The position numbers and the translations under genes are program-made. From Nocardia fluminea (GTDB lineage: Bacteria > Actinomycetota > Actinomycetes > Mycobacteriales > Mycobacteriaceae), in contig NZ_PJMW01000001.1 of the NCBI RefSeq assembly GCF_002846365.1, positions 868,001 to 932,000 on the forward strand: DNA of 64,000 nt. Direction: 5' to 3'. The first letter of the stretch is position 1. Every line of letters starts with the position of its first letter. Shown piece after piece: positions 26,178-34,352 of the stretch. Below the pieces are notes generated by a model. The model was not told the DNA's origin. It worked only from the letters and a program-made list of their open reading frames with translations, and did no database searches.

Positions 26178-26477
26178 CGCACTGCCTTTCGTCGTGGGAC
26201 ACCGACTCCACACAACACACGCAGCAGACCCTCCCGGGCCCGCCACCAGCACCTGCGTCACCGCAGGGCGCCTGTCGGCCACGCTACCAATCCGGCCGCC
26301 GAACCGCCGCGCTCCTCGACCACCTCCGCCGGGGTTTCGCCGGTTACCACGACCCACGTGGGTGAACGCCGCCGCGAACCGCCGCACCGATGAGTTTCCC
26401 GGGGCGATGTCGTCGTACTGATAGACAGTGGATCGATCGAGGATCCGCACGGCGCCGGGCACCGAGAGGAACGAGCT
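26178..26477. promoter_or_regulatory. divergent intergenic region, molybdenum hydroxylase / hydrolase
   Basis: This 300-bp stretch separates divergent starts and must drive both. It is high in GC and holds no supported gene. No convincing promoter hexamers or palindromes were found apart from the ribosome-binding sites AAAGG (minus) and GAGAGGA at 26464-26470 (plus). Confidence 0.4.
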
Positions 26478-27254
26478 ATGAGGATCGCTACGTCGAAGGA
26501 TGGCACCGACCTGGCCTATGACGTCTCCGGTGACGGGCCTGCGCTGGTGTACATCACCGGCGCGACGTGTTTCCGGCGGTTCCGGCCGATTGTCGGCGAT
26601 GTGCGGGTGTTCGCCACGCGCTTCACCGTCTACAACTATGACCGGCGCGGGCGTGGCGACAGCGGGAACGCGCAGCCGTACGCGATCGAACGGGAAGTCG
26701 ACGACATCGAGGCGATGGTCGATGCCGCGGGCGGGCGCGCGATGCTCTACGGACATTCCTCGGGCGCCGCACTGGCCCTCGAAGCGGCGACCCGGATGCC
26801 GGACAAGATCGACCGGGTGGTGATCTACGACGCTCCCTACGTGCACGACGAAGCCGAACAGGCGTCCTACGCCGAGCTGGCCACGACGGTGCGCGAGCTT
26901 CTCGACAAGGCGAAGAACGCGCGGGCACTGAAGGCGTTTCTGCACGGGATCGGGATGCCGGGCGCGTTCGTCGCGCTGCTCCCGCTCTTTCCCGGATGGA
27001 AGACGATGAAGGCGCTCGCGCCCACCTTGATGTACGACATCGCGATCACCGAAACACTTCCTCCGGTAGAGCGGTTCGCGAACATCCGGGTCCCCGTGAA
27101 AGTCGTTGTCGGGGAGAAGAACCCGCCCGGAATGCAGCAGGTGTCCCGCGAGCTCGCCGCGGCGATCCCCCAGTCGGGCCATCAGGTGCTCGCCGGGCAG
27201 GACCACATGGTCAGCGCCAAGGCGCTGCTGCCGATCCTGACCGCAGGCGAGTGA
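26478..27254 (+). CDS. alpha/beta hydrolase
   Basis: A 258-residue alpha/beta hydrolase. The nucleophile elbow is GHSSG with Ser94; the acid should lie in the VVVGEKN strand and the His in GQDHMV near the C terminus. The YDRRGRGDSG segment is the usual oxyanion-side motif. There is no signal peptide. Substrate unknown. The start has a good GAGAGGA site. It converges on the STAS gene with a 1-bp gap. Confidence 0.85.
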   Translation: MRIATSKDGTDLAYDVSGDGPALVYITGATCFRRFRPIVGDVRVFATRFTVYNYDRRGRGDSGNAQPYAIEREVDDIEAMVDAAGGRAMLYGHSSGAALALEAATRMPDKIDRVVIYDAPYVHDEAEQASYAELATTVRELLDKAKNARALKAFLHGIGMPGAFVALLPLFPGWKTMKALAPTLMYDIAITETLPPVERFANIRVPVKVVVGEKNPPGMQQVSRELAAAIPQSGHQVLAGQDHMVSAKALLPILTAGE

Positions 27255-27255
27255 A

Positions 27256-27798
27256 CTACCGCGTCGTCCACGAGGCTGGTGGAATCGTTCGGCCGGCCTG
27301 CGGGAGCAGGCGCGCGGCGGCCATGGCCTCGGTGCGGCTCGGGTAGACGGGTAACCACTCGGTGAGACCGGCGGCCACGATGATCCGGTTGGTGACCGAC
27401 GGCACCGGATTGACCACGCTCATGCGCACCGCGCTGCGTTGAGCGCGGGTCGCCATGTCGAGAATCGCCCGGCACGACATGAACGTCACGTCTCTGATGT
27501 CGATCACCAGGTGGCCCGACTCCCCTTCCGACCGGATGGCCTCGTCGAGGAGGGCGCGCCACTGCGGCAGATTGCAGGCATCGATCTCGCCGTGCACGTG
27601 CAGGACCGTCGCCGTGTGATGGAGGGTGACTTCCGCGCGCAGTGCCGAGACGGAGTCATCGCCGCGCGACGGTCGGTCGCCATAGCCGGAATGGGTGTTC
27701 ACGAGTGCCCGATCCCTCGACACCTGCAGCACTACACACTGCGCCGCCGCTCCTGCTGGCTCAAGATCGGCTGGTGAATCCATTTCAGCACGCCGCAT
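27256..27798 (-). CDS. STAS domain protein, anti-sigma factor antagonist-like
   Basis: A protein of up to 180 residues with a STAS domain from about residue 52 to 160. The strand EVTLHHTATVLHVHGEIDACN opens the domain, and IDIRDVTFMSC places Ser108 where antagonists of the SpoIIAA/RsbV type are phosphorylated. The first 50 residues are a non-conserved extension; an internal ATG at 27783 is an alternative start and neither has a clear ribosome-binding site. It probably binds an RsbW-like kinase; two such kinases are encoded at 35-38 kb. Confidence 0.75.
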   Translation of the reverse strand: MRRAEMDSPADLEPAGAAAQCVVLQVSRDRALVNTHSGYGDRPSRGDDSVSALRAEVTLHHTATVLHVHGEIDACNLPQWRALLDEAIRSEGESGHLVIDIRDVTFMSCRAILDMATRAQRSAVRMSVVNPVPSVTNRIIVAAGLTEWLPVYPSRTEAMAAARLLPQAGRTIPPASWTTR

Positions 27799-27845
27799 CG
27801 ATGGTGTCAGCGATTGTGATGGATCTGATGCGCACGCGGTCGCGA

Positions 27846-28949
27846 TCAGCGGCAGCCTTCTAGGGTCGCATCGGCGAGTTCGCTGATCACATCAGCGATC
27901 TCGCGGCGCCGGTGCATGGCCGCCAACTGCCGGCGCGCGCCGTTTCCGCGTGTGCCGAGCGCCGCGATCGCCTCGGTGACGAAGGTGTGATCACCACAGC
28001 GGTGCAGTGCAGGCGCGATGTCGTCGACGAGCCCGGCCAGCAGGTCCTGATGGGGAACGACGCGACCCGCGACCACATCGAGGCCGTTGCCGTCGAGCCC
28101 GGATCGCGCGGCGTTCCAGTAGGCGGCGCGCAGGATCTCCCCGGGTACCCGGGGCGCGGGGATGTCCTCGGCGATCGCGTCGAGCGCGGTGGTGACCAAA
28201 CCACGGATGAGCGCGGCCAGCAGAGCGGATTCCTCGGCGGTCGCCGGAACATCGCTCACCCGGACCTCGACGGTGGGAAAGGACTCCGACGGGCGGACAT
28301 CCCAATAGACCATCTTGTTGTCGAGGATGCTCCCACTGGATCGCATCATCGCGACAATCGATTCGTACTCGCGCAGTGAGCCGAAATACGGCGGCGGACC
28401 CGCGCTGGGCCACCGGCGCCACAAAATGCTGCGCCAGCTCGCGTAACCGGTCTCACTACCGCGGTAGATCGCCGAATTCGCGGTCAACGCGAGCAGCACG
28501 GGCAATCGCGGCCGGACGTGGTTGCTGACCAGAACAGCCGTTTCGCGGTCGGGCACCGCCACGTGGACGTGGCACCCGCACAGCCCCTGCTCGTGGGCGA
28601 TCATCCCGAACGCGTGCGCGATGCGCTGATAGCGCGGGGTGTCGGTGACCGGGTAGCCCTGGGGCACCGTCGGTGGCACCGCCACCGCCAGCAGACGGGT
28701 GCCGTGCTCGGCCGCGCATTCGGCCACCCGCCGCCGTGCGGTCCGCAATTCCGCCAGCAGGTCGCCGATGCCGGAATGCACCGCGCTGCTCGTCTCGACC
28801 TGACAACTCGTCAGTTCCAGCTGCAGATCGATCCCGGCCTTCTTCGCCGTCTCGGCGACCAGAGTGTTCTTCGGCGCCGGGGCGCCGGACTCGGGATCGG
28901 TCAGCAGGAACTCTTCCTCGACGCCGACGGTCGGAACTCGCGCGGTCAC
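27846..28949 (-). CDS. GCS2-family carboxylate-amine ligase (YbdK/glutamate-cysteine ligase type 2)
   Basis: A 367-residue member of the glutamate-cysteine ligase 2 family. The opening VGVEEEFLLTDP, the ELTSCQVET block and GCHVHVAVPDRE are the family's ATP and metal-binding segments; HQDLLAGLVDD lies near the end. Actinobacteria often hold several such ligases with unknown amine partners, so the product need not be gamma-glutamylcysteine. GTG 28949 is supported by GGAGG 9 nt upstream. Confidence 0.85.
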   Translation of the reverse strand: MTARVPTVGVEEEFLLTDPESGAPAPKNTLVAETAKKAGIDLQLELTSCQVETSSAVHSGIGDLLAELRTARRRVAECAAEHGTRLLAVAVPPTVPQGYPVTDTPRYQRIAHAFGMIAHEQGLCGCHVHVAVPDRETAVLVSNHVRPRLPVLLALTANSAIYRGSETGYASWRSILWRRWPSAGPPPYFGSLREYESIVAMMRSSGSILDNKMVYWDVRPSESFPTVEVRVSDVPATAEESALLAALIRGLVTTALDAIAEDIPAPRVPGEILRAAYWNAARSGLDGNGLDVVAGRVVPHQDLLAGLVDDIAPALHRCGDHTFVTEAIAALGTRGNGARRQLAAMHRRREIADVISELADATLEGCR

Positions 28950-28979
28950 TCTTTCTCACCTCCAGCACCTGCGGAGCGG

Positions 28980-29015
28980 GCGCGGGTCATCGGTCCGCAG
29001 ACCGATGACCCGCGC
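28980..29015. terminator. 15-bp perfect hairpin downstream of csbD-like gene
   Basis: GCGCGGGTCATCGGT at 28980-28994 pairs perfectly with 29001-29015 around a 6-nt loop. It lies 12 nt past the csbD-like stop and before the GCS2 ligase start, both on the minus strand. Confidence 0.7.
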
Positions 29016-29026
29016 GGCGTGGCCGG

Positions 29027-29200
29027 TCAGTCGCGGAAAGCGTCCTTGACCTTCTCGCCCGCGTCCTTCAGGTTCGACTTGGCCTGGTCGCCGCGGCCCT
29101 CGTTCTCGAGATCGCGGTCGTCGGTGGCGCGGCCGGTGGCTTCCTTGGCCTTGCCTGCCAGCTCGTCGGCCTTGTTCTTCGCCTTGTCAGCGATACCCAT
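29027..29200 (-). CDS. CsbD-like small stress protein
   Basis: A 57-residue, highly charged, helical protein of the CsbD family (KAKNKADELAGKAKEATGRATDDRDLENEGRGDQAKSN pattern of Lys/Ala/Gly heptads). In Bacillus CsbD belongs to the SigB general-stress regulon; its molecular role is unknown. ATG 29200 has AAAGGA just upstream. A SigF-type promoter lies about 70 bp upstream on the minus strand. Confidence 0.85.
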   Translation of the reverse strand: MGIADKAKNKADELAGKAKEATGRATDDRDLENEGRGDQAKSNLKDAGEKVKDAFRD

Positions 29201-29268
29201 GGCATTCCTTTCAGGCTGTTTCTCGGCCACTGAGTGACCGTGGGCCGTCCTGGGGACCCATCGACGGC

Positions 29269-29293
29269 CTACCCGGGTCTGCCGGGTACAAAC
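29269..29293 (-). promoter_or_regulatory. SigF-type promoter for the csbD-like gene
   Basis: On the minus strand GTTT (29293-29290) and GGGTAG (29274-29269) are separated by 15 nt, matching the mycobacterial SigF pattern GTTT-N15-GGGTA. The gene starts about 70 nt downstream. Confidence 0.6.
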
Positions 29294-29327
29294 AGGCGCG
29301 ACCGCGCCACGGGTAATAATCGAACGC

Positions 29328-30017
29328 ATGACCGAGCTGGACAACGCATCCACCGCAGAACGCGCCCTTGTCGACCGCGTGATCGGGGTCGGCGACTCGT
29401 TGACGGTCGGCCGGTTCTGCTTCCGCTTCGCCACCGGGCAGTGGGAATGGTCCGACGAAGTCGCGCGGATGCACGGTTACCTGCCGGGTACCGTGCCGAC
29501 GACCGAGATGCTGCTCGCGCACAAGCATCCCGACGATCGAGATCGCGTCGCGGCCATGATCACCTCGGTCGAGGACAGCGGCGCGTTCTCCAGCCACCAC
29601 CGCATCATCGATACGCACGGCCGGGTACGCGATGTGCTCGTCGTGTCGGAGCCGCTCACCGAGGCGGACGGAACGGTGATCGGCACCGAGGGCTACTACA
29701 TCGACCTGTCCGACACCGCGGCCGGATACCGGCGTGAGGCACTCGACAGCACCCTGCCGGGGCTGCTGGAGGCGCGCGTGGTGATCGAACAGGCCAAGGG
29801 CGCGTTGATGCTCGCCTACGGCGTCAGCGCCGACCAGGCGTTCCGGGTACTCCAGTGGCGTTCACAGGAGACCAACGTGAAGCTGCGCGCCATCGCCGAA
29901 CGCGTGGTGTCCGCCCTGCCGACCGTGGCCGGTGACGAGGTGCGGTTGCGCACGCGGCTCGACCACGTCCTGCTGACCGCGCACGAAGGCGCCCAGATCG
30001 ACGATCCCGCCGGTTAG
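29328..30017 (+). CDS. PAS-ANTAR protein, putative RNA-binding antiterminator
   Basis: A 229-residue protein. Residues about 25-130 form a PAS_3-like domain (FCFRFATGQWEWSDEVARMHGY, then HPDDRDRV, then GYYIDLSD), and about 140-200 an ANTAR domain (LEARVVIEQAKGALMLAYGVSADQAFRVLQWRSQETNVKLRAIAERVV). Proteins of this architecture are common in mycobacteria and nocardiae and are thought to bind dual-hexaloop RNA leaders after a signal. No ribosome-binding site precedes the ATG; TAATAAT lies 7 nt upstream, so the mRNA may be leaderless. The 3' ends of this gene and the decarboxylase gene overlap by 4 bp. Confidence 0.85.
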   Translation: MTELDNASTAERALVDRVIGVGDSLTVGRFCFRFATGQWEWSDEVARMHGYLPGTVPTTEMLLAHKHPDDRDRVAAMITSVEDSGAFSSHHRIIDTHGRVRDVLVVSEPLTEADGTVIGTEGYYIDLSDTAAGYRREALDSTLPGLLEARVVIEQAKGALMLAYGVSADQAFRVLQWRSQETNVKLRAIAERVVSALPTVAGDEVRLRTRLDHVLLTAHEGAQIDDPAG

Positions 30018-31480
30018 TGGTGGTCGGCGACCACGCGGATGGTGTCCAGCCGTGGATCGCTCGCATCGGGCACGTTCATGCCCGATGCGACACCGGTGCG
30101 CAGATAGTCCACGACGGCCGCGTCGATGCGCTCCCCCGGCACGATCGCGGGAATGCCGGGCGGATACGGGGTGAGTTGCTCGGCGGCGATGCGGCCCACA
30201 GCCCGCTCCGCCGGTACCGCCTCGGTGGCGGCGAAGAACGCGTCGCGGGGCAACATCACCGTATCCAGTTGCAGGTCTTCGGGTTTCGGTAGCGCGATCT
30301 CGGGCGGCCGCGGGTCCTCCAGCCCGGCACGCCACAGCGCCAGCCCGTCCACGAGCGCGTCGGCGCTCAGTTCGTCGTCGGCCGTCGACAGGGTCGCGAG
30401 CACTCGGCGGTGATCGCTGAGACCCATGTCGAGCCGGCGGTGGGTGCGCAGCCAGTCAGCGGCCTCGTAGCCGCTCGCGCCGGTGCCCGAGACGTCGATC
30501 AGTACCTGCAGCAGATCCAGATCGTGAGACGCCTCGACGCCGAGGAGTTCGTCGTGCATGACCTCGAGCCCGGAGATCTCGTCGAGCGTGGCGCGGGTCT
30601 TGCGGGACAGCGTCAGGGCGCGATCGAGCAGATCGTGGCCGAATTCGACCATCTGCCTTCGCCACCCGTCCAGCGCGGCGTAGATCAGCACATTGGGACT
30701 CGTCGTCATCAGCAGGTCGGCGCAGCGGCTGAGCCGCTTCGGGTCGACCAGGTCGCCTTGCAGATGGAACACCGAGCCCTGCTCGAAACCCATCCCCATC
30801 TTGTGCACGCTCACCACGCAGACATCGGCGCCGACATCCATGGCCCAGGTGGGCAGGTCGTCGTGGAAGGGCAGATGCGCACCCCAGGCCTCGTCGACGA
30901 TCAGCGGCTTGCCGCGCGCATGACAGACCTCGGCGATGCCGCGGATATCGGCGCAGGTGCCGTAGGGGCTGGGGCTGACGATCAGAGCTCCCGCGGCGTC
31001 CGGGTGTTCGCGCCACGCCTGCTCCACCTGCGCCGGCGACGGCGGATGGGAGAAGTGCCGTTCGGCGTCCCAGCGAGGAGTGATCCAGTGTGGGCGCACA
31101 CCGGAGAAGATCAGGCCGGCCACGATCGACTTGTGCGAGTCCCTGGCCACCAGCAGGCCGCCGTCGTCGCCTCCCGCGACGGCCAGCATCGCCGCCTTCA
31201 CCGACAGGGAACTGCCGCAGGTGGAGAAGAAGGCGTAATCGGCGCCCACGGCGTCGGCCATGAGCGCCTCGGCCTCGCTCAGCAGCCCGCCGCGCGCGAG
31301 CCGGTCGTCCAGGCCCGGCGAGGCCAGGATGTCGGAGGAGAACGCGTCGTGACCGAGTGCGGCGAGGACCCGGGCATCGATCCCGCGGCCCTGGCGATGC
31401 GCCGGCGGCGTGAATCCGTAGCGGGCCAGCCCCCGGTAGTCGGCTACCGCGGCGACGAGCGGGGCGGTGCTGTGGTCCAT
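30014..31480 (-). CDS. Orn/Lys/Arg decarboxylase-like PLP enzyme
   Basis: A 488-residue fold-type I PLP enzyme of the Orn/Lys/Arg decarboxylase major-domain family. The Schiff-base Lys is expected to be Lys227 in SVHKMGMGFEQGS, with VDEAWGAHLPF supplying the cofactor-binding Asp and SCG-type residues in STCGSSLSVKAAM binding phosphate. The C-terminal ornithine-decarboxylase domain (YPPGIPAIVPGERI) is present. Substrate cannot be decided. It has AGGAAGG upstream and overlaps the PAS-ANTAR gene end convergently. Confidence 0.85.
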   Translation of the reverse strand: MDHSTAPLVAAVADYRGLARYGFTPPAHRQGRGIDARVLAALGHDAFSSDILASPGLDDRLARGGLLSEAEALMADAVGADYAFFSTCGSSLSVKAAMLAVAGGDDGGLLVARDSHKSIVAGLIFSGVRPHWITPRWDAERHFSHPPSPAQVEQAWREHPDAAGALIVSPSPYGTCADIRGIAEVCHARGKPLIVDEAWGAHLPFHDDLPTWAMDVGADVCVVSVHKMGMGFEQGSVFHLQGDLVDPKRLSRCADLLMTTSPNVLIYAALDGWRRQMVEFGHDLLDRALTLSRKTRATLDEISGLEVMHDELLGVEASHDLDLLQVLIDVSGTGASGYEAADWLRTHRRLDMGLSDHRRVLATLSTADDELSADALVDGLALWRAGLEDPRPPEIALPKPEDLQLDTVMLPRDAFFAATEAVPAERAVGRIAAEQLTPYPPGIPAIVPGERIDAAVVDYLRTGVASGMNVPDASDPRLDTIRVVADHH

Positions 31481-31501
31481 AGGACAGCCCTTCCTGGTTC
31501 G

Positions 31502-31900
31502 CTACAGCTGTGGCGCGAGTCCGTCACGCGGGGACACCGACGACGCGGTCCGGCTGATCGCGCCCGGCTCGAGCGGGTCGCTGGGACCTCGAAAGGTCGG
31601 CGGCGGCGGCACGGTGTCCGGACCGGGCGGGGCAGGCGGCACAGGCGACGGGTCGCCGGGGCCGGGCGGAGCCGGCGGGGCGGGCACCGGATCGGGACCG
31701 GGCGGGCTCGGCGGCACAGGCACCGGATCAGGACCGGGCGGGCTGGGCGGGCGCGGTATCGGATCGGGACCGGGCGGACTCGGCGGGCTGGGTACCGGGT
31801 CGCCGGGGTTCGGCAGGAACGGGTCCGGCGGGGGTCCTGGCGGGGTGGGTTCCGGGGGTATGGGGCCCGGGGTCGACTCGGCGCGCTCGATCGCGAACAT
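31502..31900 (-). CDS. proline-rich protein with PPSPPGPDP repeats
   Basis: About 132 residues dominated by a Pro-rich repeat (PPSPPGPDPIPR, PPSPPGPDPVPV, PPSPPGPDPVPA, PPAPPGPG, PPAPPGPDTVPP). GGAG lies 5 nt before the second of two adjacent ATGs (31900). Coding statistics extend upstream of this ATG in the same frame to about 31995, so the real N terminus may be lost by a frameshift (see the fragment upstream). The opposite strand is an open Gly-rich frame, but lacks a start signal. No function is known; the tail resembles wall-spanning Pro-rich linkers. Confidence 0.45.
   Translation of the reverse strand: MFAIERAESTPGPIPPEPTPPGPPPDPFLPNPGDPVPSPPSPPGPDPIPRPPSPPGPDPVPVPPSPPGPDPVPAPPAPPGPGDPSPVPPAPPGPDTVPPPPTFRGPSDPLEPGAISRTASSVSPRDGLAPQL
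31620..31810. repeat. tandem ~36-bp degenerate repeat encoding PPxPPGPDP
   Basis: About five imperfect tandem copies of a 36-bp unit of the type ggactcggcgggctgggtac-ggatcgggaccgggc. The units keep the frame of the proline-rich gene on the minus strand. Confidence 0.6.
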
Positions 31901-32151
31901 CATCGCTCCTGTCATCGGTATTGCGGCGGGCACACAACGTTGGGCACCCGCGAAGGCCACGACGCAGGTCGAGCGCACCGCGATGACGTCATTGGCATCG
32001 TGATGGTGAACTCGACCTGCCCCGAGGTGACTCCGGTGTCGACACCGTCGAACGCGAGCGTGGCTGAGCCGGTCCTTCGGCGCCCGTTCCTCATTCGGCT
32101 GATCGCCACACCGAGGGAATGCCCGCCCACTCGCACTCGAAACGACGGCAC
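31901..32151 (-). pseudogene. possible 5' part of the proline-rich gene, one frame off
   Basis: From a GTG at 32151 a frame reads VPSFRVRVGGHSLGVAISR and later LAFDGVDTGVTSGQVEFTITMP with high GC3, then GC3 collapses. From about 31995 the neighbouring frame takes over (NDVIAVRSTCVVAFAGAQ...) and runs into the proline-rich gene. A single one-base shift would join both into one protein of about 215 residues. It could be a degraded gene, a sequencing error or a recoding site. The evidence is codon-position composition only. Confidence 0.35.
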
Positions 32152-32171
32152 ACACGGACTGTCGGTGCCGC

Positions 32172-34319
32172 TCAGGCGTCGGCTTCGATACGCGCCCACG
32201 CGCGATGCTCGGACAGGTCGGTGAGCAACGTGCCGGTCACCGTCGTCGCGTCGGCGACCGTCACGCCCGGAGCATCCGCGTCGATGCCGGCTCGCTCCAG
32301 CACCGATGCGCCCGTGCCCACCGCACCGATCGCCTTGCCGTGCCGCCACATCTCCTCGACGAGCAGGTCGACCCGTGGGTCGGCCGGGCCCGCCAGCAGC
32401 AGCACACCGTCGAATTCGACCGATCGCATCGTGGCGAAGCTGCGCGCCACCGGCACACCATCGATCGTGCCGCCGTGCGCCGCGACGACCATCGGCCGGA
32501 CTCTGGCCTCTTCCAGCGCGGTCGAGACCTCCCGCACCGCATCGCCCGAGGTGGTGTCGTCGATCAGCAGGGCCACCGTCCGCCCGTCCACCGGGAAACT
32601 GCCGTGCCGCTGCGACAACGCGGGGCTCGGCGCGAGATCGACGTTGTCGCTGTTCGGGGCGGGCTTGTCGAGTCCGAGTTGCCCGGCGACGTAGTCGGCC
32701 AGGCCGTCGTCGACATTGACCAGCATCTGCAGTCCTCGCCGCTGGATCGCCTCGGACTGGCACTTGCCCAGCTCGAAGGAGAACGCGTCGGCCAGATGTT
32801 GCTGTTCGCCGGTGGTCAGGCTGCGGTAGAACATGCGCGGCTGCGAGTAATGGTCGGCGAACGAGACCGATCCCACACTGTTGGCGGAGGTCCGCAGTTT
32901 CGCGGTCGGCGGCGGAATGGGTGTCGGCGACTCGACATAGGCCTCACCGGCGAAACTCGCCGCGTAGGGACACCCTCCGCCGAGCGAATTGGGTTTGTAG
33001 GCAGCGACTCCCGGATGCACGGCACTCTGGTGCATACCGTCACGGAAGAGGTCGTTGACGTCGGCGTGCGGTGTATTGATCGGCAACTGGGTGAAATTGG
33101 GGCCGCCGAGGCGACTGATCTGCGTGTCGAGATAGGAGAACAACCGGCCCTGCAGCAGCGGATCATCGGTGACCTCGATACCCGGAACCAGATGCGTCGG
33201 ACAGAAGGCGACCTGCTCGGTCTCGGCGAAGAAGTTCTCCGGATTCGCGGTGAGACGCAGGGTGCCGATCGTCTGCACCGGCGCGAGTTCCTCGGGCACG
33301 ATCTTCGTCGGGTCGAGCAGATCGATGCCCTCGAAAAGATGCTCAGGGGTATCGGGAAACACCTGCACACCGAAGTCCCATTCCGGTGCGAAGCCCGCCT
33401 CGATCGCGTCGGCCAGATCCCGGCGATGGAAATCCGGGTCGAACCCGGCCGTCATCTGGGTTTCCTCCCACAGCATGGAATGCACACCCAAGCGCGGCTT
33501 CCAGTGGAATTTCACCAGACTCGTGGTGCCGTCCTCGGCCACCAGTCGATACGTGTGGACACCGAATCCCTCCATCATCCGATACGAACGCGGCAACCCG
33601 CGGTCGGACATGTTCCAGAAGGTGTGCGCGGTCGCCTCGGTGTGCAGCGTGACGAAATCCCAGAAGGTGTCGTGCGCGGACTGCGCTTGCGGGATCTCCC
33701 GATCGGGCTCGGGCTTTCCGGCGTGGATCACATCGGGGAATTTGATCGCTTCCTGGATGAAGAACACCGGAATGTTGTTGCCGACCAGGTCGTAGACCCC
33801 TTCACCGGTGTAGAACTTCACCGCGAAACCACGGGTGTCGCGCACCGTGTCGGCCGAGCCGCGGGAGCCGAGCACCGTGGAGAACCGGACGAACACCGGG
33901 GTGCGCGCGTCCGCGGCCAGGAACTTGGCGCGCGTCAGCGACGCGGCCGCGCCGTTGGCGACGAAAACGCCGTGGGCGGCGGTGCCGCGAGCGTGCACGG
34001 CCCGCTCGGGGATCCGTTCGTGGTCGAAGTGGGTGATCTTCTCGCGCAGGTGGAAGTCCTGCAGCAACGTCGGGCCGCGCGGGCCCGCCTTGAGCGCGTG
34101 ATCGGTGTCGGCCACGCCGGCACCCTGCGGGGTGGTCAGTCGAGGGCCCTGCTGGGCGCGCACGCTCGCATCACCGGGAATCGGCGCACCGGTGGGGCCG
34201 CGCAGCGCGGGACCCTGCTGGTCGGGTGCCGGGCCTGCCTGCTCACACGGGGTGGCGGCGTCCTCGTCGGGCGGAGTCGGCGGGTGGGTGAACTCGGACG
34301 GAATATCGTGGTCGGTCAT
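32172..34319 (-). CDS. katE: large-subunit (clade 2, HPII-like) catalase
   Basis: A 715-residue haem catalase with the C-terminal flavodoxin/GATase-like domain of large catalases (from about residue 560: GRTVALLIDDTTSGDAVREV). Distal His109 is in ERAVHARGTAAHG; the proximal haem Tyr lies in RLFSYLDTQISRLGGPNF near 395. The NIPVFFIQEAIKFPDV block is conserved. The N-terminal 80 residues are a Pro/Gly-rich arm as in HPII. It is 33 bp downstream of an SDR gene on the same strand; such pairs occur in actinobacterial stress regulons. Confidence 0.93.
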   Translation of the reverse strand: MTDHDIPSEFTHPPTPPDEDAATPCEQAGPAPDQQGPALRGPTGAPIPGDASVRAQQGPRLTTPQGAGVADTDHALKAGPRGPTLLQDFHLREKITHFDHERIPERAVHARGTAAHGVFVANGAAASLTRAKFLAADARTPVFVRFSTVLGSRGSADTVRDTRGFAVKFYTGEGVYDLVGNNIPVFFIQEAIKFPDVIHAGKPEPDREIPQAQSAHDTFWDFVTLHTEATAHTFWNMSDRGLPRSYRMMEGFGVHTYRLVAEDGTTSLVKFHWKPRLGVHSMLWEETQMTAGFDPDFHRRDLADAIEAGFAPEWDFGVQVFPDTPEHLFEGIDLLDPTKIVPEELAPVQTIGTLRLTANPENFFAETEQVAFCPTHLVPGIEVTDDPLLQGRLFSYLDTQISRLGGPNFTQLPINTPHADVNDLFRDGMHQSAVHPGVAAYKPNSLGGGCPYAASFAGEAYVESPTPIPPPTAKLRTSANSVGSVSFADHYSQPRMFYRSLTTGEQQHLADAFSFELGKCQSEAIQRRGLQMLVNVDDGLADYVAGQLGLDKPAPNSDNVDLAPSPALSQRHGSFPVDGRTVALLIDDTTSGDAVREVSTALEEARVRPMVVAAHGGTIDGVPVARSFATMRSVEFDGVLLLAGPADPRVDLLVEEMWRHGKAIGAVGTGASVLERAGIDADAPGVTVADATTVTGTLLTDLSEHRAWARIEADA

Positions 34320-34352
34320 GTATTTCGTCGTCCCTTCGTCGCGCTGAGGAGA

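Noticed and set aside
29311..29316. GGGTAA as a SigF -10 for the PAS-ANTAR gene
   Set aside because: No GTTT-like -35 lies 14-17 nt upstream.
31620..31810. Possible CRISPR-like repeat array
   Set aside because: Units are contiguous in-frame coding repeats without spacers and no cas genes are present.
31467..32003. Gly-rich plus-strand frame over the proline-rich repeats (PE_PGRS-like look)
   Set aside because: No PE domain and no ribosome-binding site; the minus frame has GGAG and a more natural Pro-rich pattern. A low chance remains.
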